NCBI RefSeq assembly: GCF_003290445.1 | Contig: NZ_CP021781.1 | Span: forward strand, 992,001 to 1,056,000 | Direction: 5' to 3' | Length of the DNA: 64,000 nucleotides | Origin: Francisella adeliensis | GTDB lineage: Bacteria > Pseudomonadota > Gammaproteobacteria > Francisellales > Francisellaceae | In this document: positions 59,028-64,000 of the stretch, piece after piece | Layout of the letters: every line of letters begins with the position of its first letter | How positions within the stretch are numbered: position 1 is the stretch's first letter | Notes under the pieces: model-generated | What the model saw: the letters and a program-made list of their open reading frames with translations, nothing else | Told to the model about the DNA's origin: nothing | Databases searched by the model: none | Position numbers and translations under genes: made by a program

Positions 59028-60863
59028 ATGTGGGCGATAATTGGAAGTAGTGGTTTTGAATCATTTGATAGTTTTGAGATTATAGAAGAGCTATCAAGAG
59101 AGACTCCTTTTGGACTATGTTCAAATGGTTTATTTAAGGTTAAAGTAGATGGTCGAGAAGCATTATTTTTAAACCGGACAGGTCTTGAACAAAATATTCT
59201 ACCTCATCAGATAAACTATAAAGCTAACATTTACGCCCTTAAAAAATATGGTGCTACAAGTATAATAGCTCTATCTTCCGTGAGAAGTTTACGAGAAGAT
59301 TTAAAGCCTGGTGATATGGTTATTCCATACCAGTTTATTGATAGAACTAGATCTTTAAGAGAATTTACTTTTTGTGAACAAGGCTTATTGAACTATGTAT
59401 CATTATCAAAGCCAGTTACAGAAAGTATTGCTGAAGAATTAAGACATAAAAAAAATGATTTTGATTTCCCAATTCATTTTAAGCAGTGTTATGTATGTAT
59501 TGAAGGTCCACAGTTTCCTACTATAATTGACGCCAAGTGCTATCAAACAATGGGAGGAGGCATAATTGGTATGACAGCTTTTCCTGAATTTGCTTTAGCA
59601 AGAGAGGCTGGGCTTAACTATATAAGCTGTAATTTTATAGTAGATTTCGTACCATGGTCTTATGATGTTAAAAACGAATATAATATTTTAGAAATCCGTC
59701 AAACAAATAATACCAAAGCTGAAACATTACTAACATGGCTAGTAAATAACTTATCTTTTTATGCTGAAAATGATTGTCATGAACTAGGTATCGCTAGATA
59801 TTTATCTACTCCTTTAGAAAATTTACCACCAAATAAACGAGCATGGTTGCAGGTTATTGCTAAAGATAACTCAAAGACTAAAGATGCTAGAGATACTGAA
59901 ATACTTAAAAAAGTACCAGATTTATATGGAGGCATTAAAGCTATACCTCCAAAACTAAAAGATTTGCTGACATTTATAAGTAAGTACGATCAAGGCAATA
60001 ACAGAAAAGATATTGAAGCAACTAGAAAAGCTGCTGCTACACTTGACTTGTATAGCTATGAAAAATTAGATCTATCTGGAATAGAAAATATAACAATTAA
60101 GCATCCTGATGCTCACGAGATACCAGTTAGAATATATAGACCAACCACAGACTCTAATCCTGAAGCTATAATTTTCTCACATGGTGGGGGATTCGTATCT
60201 GGGACTCTAGATTCATTTGATGCTTTTTGTCGTAAAATTGCGATTACAACTAACCGAGTTGTTTTTGCAATTGACTATAGACTAGCTCCAGAACACCAAT
60301 TTCCAGCAGGACTTAATGATGTAGAATTTGCTGCTGAATATTTTTATAAACATTATAAAAAATATAATATTTCCAGAAAGAATTATACCTTAATGGGTGA
60401 TAGTGCTGGAGCTAACTTAACACTACTTGCTAGTTATAATCTTATAAAAGATGAAAAAATAAATATTGCTAATAATATTATACTTTACCCATCTGTAGAT
60501 TTATCACATATGCTGACTAAATCCCTACAAGATTTTGAGAGTGGATATATATTAACTAAAGCAAAAACGACTTGGTATTCAGAACTTTATGTACCAGATG
60601 ATATAGATGCCAAATCACCAGAAATATCACCCTTTTATATAAAAAACCTTGATAACATGCCTAGAACATTAGTTATGACAGCTGGATATGACCCACTAAA
60701 AGATGAGGGATTACTATTTGCTGAAAGACTTTTAAGACATGATGTTGAAGTACAACACTATCATTTTGATAGTTTAGTGCATGGATTCATAAACTTTTCA
60801 AAACTTATTCCTAAAGAAATGGATAATTTACATAGTAGAGTTATTAAGTTTTTAGGTAAATAA
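59028..60863 (+). CDS. Fusion of a nucleoside-phosphorylase-like (MTAP) domain and an HSL-family esterase
   Basis: A 611-residue protein with two unrelated halves. Residues 1 to about 240 follow the methylthioadenosine/purine nucleoside phosphorylase pattern (WAIIGSSGF, INYKANIYALKKYGATSIIALSS, LKPGDMVIPYQFIDRTRS, EGPQFPT at 159-165, GMT at 181-183). Key positions are altered: the usual RHG is RTG at 50-52, SAVGSL is SSVRSL, and the catalytic-loop DYD is DFV with only Asp206 kept. Residues about 290-611 are an alpha/beta hydrolase with HGGG (385-388), Ser459 in GDSAGA, Asp555 and His585, all intact. No signal peptide. There is no stop or frameshift at the join. It follows the FAH-family gene and is the last gene of the lpt transcript. 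Confidence 0.85.
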   Translation: MWAIIGSSGFESFDSFEIIEELSRETPFGLCSNGLFKVKVDGREALFLNRTGLEQNILPHQINYKANIYALKKYGATSIIALSSVRSLREDLKPGDMVIPYQFIDRTRSLREFTFCEQGLLNYVSLSKPVTESIAEELRHKKNDFDFPIHFKQCYVCIEGPQFPTIIDAKCYQTMGGGIIGMTAFPEFALAREAGLNYISCNFIVDFVPWSYDVKNEYNILEIRQTNNTKAETLLTWLVNNLSFYAENDCHELGIARYLSTPLENLPPNKRAWLQVIAKDNSKTKDARDTEILKKVPDLYGGIKAIPPKLKDLLTFISKYDQGNNRKDIEATRKAAATLDLYSYEKLDLSGIENITIKHPDAHEIPVRIYRPTTDSNPEAIIFSHGGGFVSGTLDSFDAFCRKIAITTNRVVFAIDYRLAPEHQFPAGLNDVEFAAEYFYKHYKKYNISRKNYTLMGDSAGANLTLLASYNLIKDEKINIANNIILYPSVDLSHMLTKSLQDFESGYILTKAKTTWYSELYVPDDIDAKSPEISPFYIKNLDNMPRTLVMTAGYDPLKDEGLLFAERLLRHDVEVQHYHFDSLVHGFINFSKLIPKEMDNLHSRVIKFLGK

Positions 60864-60925
60864 TCTTTTTAAGGTTCATATTCTCTGTCTACAATGTCTA
60901 TACTAAATTTAATAAAATCATTATT

Positions 60926-62647
60926 TTATAAATCACCAAGTTTTTTATTAGATCGTTCAAGAAGCCTATGCAATCTTTTAACTATATAGCTTGATTCAAA
61001 ATTATCATGGAGCTGATATTTATACACACATAAAGCCTTTTTAGCAACCTTAATAGAAAACTGTTCTCTTGTAGTTATAGTTTTACCAATTTTTTTATAA
61101 TCACCATATAATGATAGTAGTGCTAATTTTTGAGTAATTATGTTAGGAGCATTTGGTAAAAGCTTATACACGACATAAAAAACTCCTCCTCCAAAAATAA
61201 GACCTAAACAAATCGATAGTGAAGGAGTTACATTAAAGCTCATTTGATTTGATGGTTGAACTACAAAAACAAAGCCTAAACAGTATCCTAAACCATACAT
61301 TTGGAGTTTAGATATAGATAATAATACTACTCCAGCAGATAATCCCAAGCAAAAGAAAAACAATAAATGTTTAAAGCTTTCGGTAAACTGATATATAAAA
61401 CAAAATTTAACTATAAGAGCTATAGGGACACTAATCAATAATCCCATAAGTACTTTTTTAACAAGCAAGAAAGCATTCGGTATTCCCACAAACAATTGTG
61501 ATAGAAGTGTCATAATTGCCGTAGCTAAAAGCATACCTAAACTTCCCCCTGAAATTGACCAGATTAATGCACATACAAGAAATATTGCTACATTTCGAGC
61601 TGTAGCCGTTGCAATAATAATAGGATTATAATAGTTTTTTATCCTATTAAGTTTAAGCTCATAAAGTGGTTTCTTAAAGTTATTTAGTGAATTATATGCC
61701 AAAAGTAATTCTATCAAAGCTAGATAGATATTTTTAATAACTATAGGAGTATTTGTGAGTTTAGAGAATTTTCTTAATGTTTTAATAACACTTTTTGTAT
61801 CACTATGAGATATTTTACTTAATTGAGCATTTAAAATTTCTGCATAGCTTTGAAACTCTAAGCTATTATTTGATTCTATATATTTACAATAGTCTTTAAT
61901 AAGTCTTAAAAAAGGCAGAGCCTTATTTGAAAATAGAACATGGTTATTTTTAGTAGCTAATTTCTCATAAATACTAGCACTACTATCGTTATGAATAGCT
62001 ATTGTTGATTCAAGAATATCTCTTGTTGCTAAATTGACACAAAAACTATTTGGTTGTGTGCTAGTAAGAGATATTAGATGTTTAATAGTAGCATTAAGTA
62101 ATTGCTTACTATGGTTTTGATATATTCTTTTAACTGAATAGGGTTTTATTAAAAAGCTTGATATACATGCTGCCGTAGCTCCTATACATATTTCTATTAA
62201 TCTAGCAGATGCAAAATTTAAAGCATTTACTATAGTTATATTTTGTGGATCGCTGATAGAGTATAAAACAACTATTATTGTTGTAATATTTCCTAAAGCA
62301 ATTCCATATACTAAATTAGAGTGGTTAATGCCTGCAGAAATAAGGGAACATGCACATAAAAAAATAACTAAACAAATAAAGCTAGGAATAGGCTGCCCAA
62401 TAAATAAAAATAAGATTAAACAACCGACTACAATCCCTATAAAAGTACCTGCAACAAGACATAATGCTTTTTCTATAACAAATCCTGTTTCTGGGCGTAA
62501 CTGTAAAAATAAAGCTGCAATAATACCCCACATTGGTTTATACAGGTTAAAGTTTAGTGTAACAATCAAAACGATAATTGCAGAAAGCAGAAGCCTAAAA
62601 CATATTACAAATGTATTTTGATTTATAAAACTAAGTTTCTTTGTCAT
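60926..62647 (-). CDS. FUSC/aromatic-acid-exporter-type membrane protein
   Basis: About 573 residues from the ATG at 62647; the frame can be extended to a TTG at 62701, but that start is less likely. Two blocks of transmembrane helices (residues about 10-165 and 335-490) flank and precede soluble regions, the layout of FUSC (YccS/AaeB-like) proteins. WGIIAALFLQLRPETGFVIEKAL and GLIFGGGVFYVVYKLLP fit the family. It probably exports small aromatic acids or a similar compound; the substrate is unknown. It is divergent from the threonine aldolase gene. Confidence 0.78.
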   Translation of the reverse strand: MTKKLSFINQNTFVICFRLLLSAIIVLIVTLNFNLYKPMWGIIAALFLQLRPETGFVIEKALCLVAGTFIGIVVGCLILFLFIGQPIPSFICLVIFLCACSLISAGINHSNLVYGIALGNITTIIVVLYSISDPQNITIVNALNFASARLIEICIGATAACISSFLIKPYSVKRIYQNHSKQLLNATIKHLISLTSTQPNSFCVNLATRDILESTIAIHNDSSASIYEKLATKNNHVLFSNKALPFLRLIKDYCKYIESNNSLEFQSYAEILNAQLSKISHSDTKSVIKTLRKFSKLTNTPIVIKNIYLALIELLLAYNSLNNFKKPLYELKLNRIKNYYNPIIIATATARNVAIFLVCALIWSISGGSLGMLLATAIMTLLSQLFVGIPNAFLLVKKVLMGLLISVPIALIVKFCFIYQFTESFKHLLFFFCLGLSAGVVLLSISKLQMYGLGYCLGFVFVVQPSNQMSFNVTPSLSICLGLIFGGGVFYVVYKLLPNAPNIITQKLALLSLYGDYKKIGKTITTREQFSIKVAKKALCVYKYQLHDNFESSYIVKRLHRLLERSNKKLGDL

Positions 62648-62849
62648 AGTTATGCCAAGTATTTTATGTTTTATCACTTTGTAAGATTTCACAAAGGTCA
62701 ATCTTATTAAGCTAGAGGTTTAATTATATCATAGGATATTTACTATTTAAGAAACTTGAAAATGTAAGCACTCTATAGTTTTGTGTATAGCTAAATTTTA
62801 ATAAGTTTGATTTAATACCTAAGATAACAACTAAAAATATAACAAACAA

Positions 62850-63884
62850 ATGAATAAATATAGTTTTTCAGACGATTATAGTGAAGGGTGTCATCCAAAT
62901 ATTCTTGATGCATTAGCAAGTACTAACTTAGTTCAACAAACAGCTTATGGAAATGATGAATATTCTATACAAGCTAAAAATTTAATCTGTAAACATTTTA
63001 ATCGAAATGATGTTACTATACATTTTGTTGCAGGTGGTACACTAGCTAATATTATATGTATCTCAAGTATGTTAAAACCTTATGAAGCAATAATCTCTGC
63101 TAGTAGCGGGCATATTGCATTAAGAGAAGCCGGAGCAATTGAAGCTACAGGACATAAAATTATCTCTGTTGCTTCTGAAGATGGTAAGTTGACTCCCGAT
63201 GACATTAAAGACGTTATAAAGAATAATTCTCATGCACCGCATATGGCAAAACCGAAGCTTGTATATATATCTAATACAACAGAGTTAGGAACTGTTTATA
63301 CAAAGACTGAATTAGAAAGTTTGTCAGAAACTTGCAGAGCAAATGATTTGCTATTATTTATGGATGGAGCAAGATTGGGAGCAGCTTTGACGGCAAGTGC
63401 TAATGATTTAAGTTTGGCAGATATTGCAGCGTTTACAGATATATTTTGGATAGGTGGTACTAAGTCTGGGATATTATTTGGAGAGGCTATAATCATTCCG
63501 AATAAAAATCTAGCTGTGGATTTTGCGTTTAATATAAAACAGCGAGGAGCATTATTAGCAAAAGGGCGAGTATTAGGACTTCAATTTAGAGAGCTCTTTT
63601 CTAATAACCTATTCTTTGACTTGACTAGCCATGCTAATAAAATGGCAGAAAAACTCTCTAGCGGAATCGTTAAAGCTGGTTATAAGCTTATACAGTCTGT
63701 AGAAAGTAATCAGATATTTGTAGCACTACCCAATTATGTAATTGAAAGGCTTCAAGAGAAATTCACTTTTTTTGTAATGAGCGATATTGATGAGCAAAAC
63801 TCAATGGTAAGATTGGTTACTTCTTGGGCTACTGATGAGGTTATGGTTGATGAATTTGTGGAGGTATTGGATAAATATTTTTAA
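62850..63884 (+). CDS. Low-specificity threonine aldolase-like PLP enzyme
   Basis: A 344-residue fold-type I PLP enzyme of the beta-eliminating lyase/threonine aldolase family. FSDDYSEGCHPNILDAL at the N-terminus, FVAGGTLANII, the PLP-stabilising aspartate in LFMDGARLGAAL and PLP lysine Lys205 in IGGTKSGILFGEA are visible. It likely cleaves L-threonine or allo-threonine to glycine and acetaldehyde. It is monocistronic as far as the window shows; its TAA overlaps the stop of the convergent gene. Confidence 0.85.
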   Translation: MNKYSFSDDYSEGCHPNILDALASTNLVQQTAYGNDEYSIQAKNLICKHFNRNDVTIHFVAGGTLANIICISSMLKPYEAIISASSGHIALREAGAIEATGHKIISVASEDGKLTPDDIKDVIKNNSHAPHMAKPKLVYISNTTELGTVYTKTELESLSETCRANDLLLFMDGARLGAALTASANDLSLADIAAFTDIFWIGGTKSGILFGEAIIIPNKNLAVDFAFNIKQRGALLAKGRVLGLQFRELFSNNLFFDLTSHANKMAEKLSSGIVKAGYKLIQSVESNQIFVALPNYVIERLQEKFTFFVMSDIDEQNSMVRLVTSWATDEVMVDEFVEVLDKYF

Positions 63885-64000
63885 TCCCAACCAATGTTGT
63901 TTAAGAGCTTTTCAAATACGTTATTTGGATATTGAGTTGATTTATCTTTTTTCATTAAACAGTAATAGAATTCATCCATTTTTATGGCAATAGGCATATA
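63881..64000 (-). CDS. C-terminal end of an unidentified protein (partial)
   Basis: An open frame enters from the right edge on the minus strand and ends with TAA at 63881-63883, giving 39 residues that finish in LNNIGWD. The stop overlaps that of the threonine aldolase gene by 3-4 bases, a tail-to-tail arrangement common in this window. The family is not recognisable from this fragment. Confidence 0.5.
   Translation of the reverse strand, partial: YMPIAIKMDEFYYCLMKKDKSTQYPNNVFEKLLNNIGWD

Noticed and set aside
59700..59950. Possible assembly join or frameshift between two genes in the phosphorylase/esterase fusion
   Set aside because: The frame is continuous with ordinary codon use, no stop is present, and no ribosome binding site or start with good context precedes the esterase part. 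An assembly error cannot be fully excluded without other data.
63881..64000. Attempt to name the partial gene at the right edge
   Set aside because: Only 39 C-terminal residues are visible and no diagnostic motif is present.

Overview
The window is AT-rich, densely coded bacterial DNA from the Gammaproteobacteria, and its gene content fits the family Francisellaceae best (an environmental Francisella or Allofrancisella-like organism; the species cannot be settled from the sequence alone). Pointers are the glycogen block in the order pullulanase-glgB divergent from pgm-glgC-glgA-glgP-malQ, a fused FolK-FolP protein, and the Gram-negative envelope genes (bamD, lptCAB, kdsC, a Mla-type lipid transporter). 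I see no rRNA, tRNA, CRISPR array, insertion sequence or prophage, and no gene-free stretch above 300 bases.

Layout. Positions 1-1406: end of an unidentified gene coupled to an AmpG-like MFS transporter. 1560-6728 (minus): rluD, a Bax/FlgJ-like glucosaminidase and a four-gene Mla/MCE lipid transporter. 6803-8586: bamD, a secreted chorismate-mutase-like protein that has lost most catalytic residues, and a glutathione peroxidase. 8671-17284 (minus): two huge overlapping cyclic-di-GMP genes, a 950-residue PAS-GGDEF-EAL protein and a 1922-residue CheB-CheR-PAS-GGDEF-EAL protein. 17455-23182: two tandem small unknown membrane proteins, fmt, gshB, hemL and an ArnT-like glycosyltransferase. 23172-29566 (minus): folB, folKP, esterase, DUF4442 thioesterase-like, acetoacetate decarboxylase, 3-hydroxybutyrate dehydrogenase and a NagZ-like glycosidase. 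29641-33346: an AMP-forming ligase, fused pabB-pabC, and pabA; with folB-folKP these form a divergent folate cluster. 33348-39133: transporters, a small MscS channel, a Tas-like reductase, a membrane-anchored ABM-fold protein and a YdcF-like protein. 39139-52600: a complete glycogen synthesis and breakdown block. 52576-54881 (minus): dacA-ybeD-lipB in the classic order. 55036-60863: ppa, kdsC, lptC-lptA-lptB, a fumarylacetoacetase-family enzyme and an unusual fusion of a nucleoside-phosphorylase-like domain to an esterase. 60926-64000: a FUSC-type exporter, a threonine aldolase, and the end of an unidentified gene.

The strongest candidates for undescribed biology are (1) the pair of c-di-GMP proteins, in which the larger looks like a CheB-CheR head joined to a duplicate of its neighbour, with no chemotaxis genes in view; (2) the phosphorylase-like/esterase fusion at the end of the lpt gene run; (3) the secreted chorismate-mutase pseudoenzyme; and (4) the AMP-forming ligase embedded in the folate/pABA cluster. 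Functions were assigned by reading motifs in the translations; no database search was possible.
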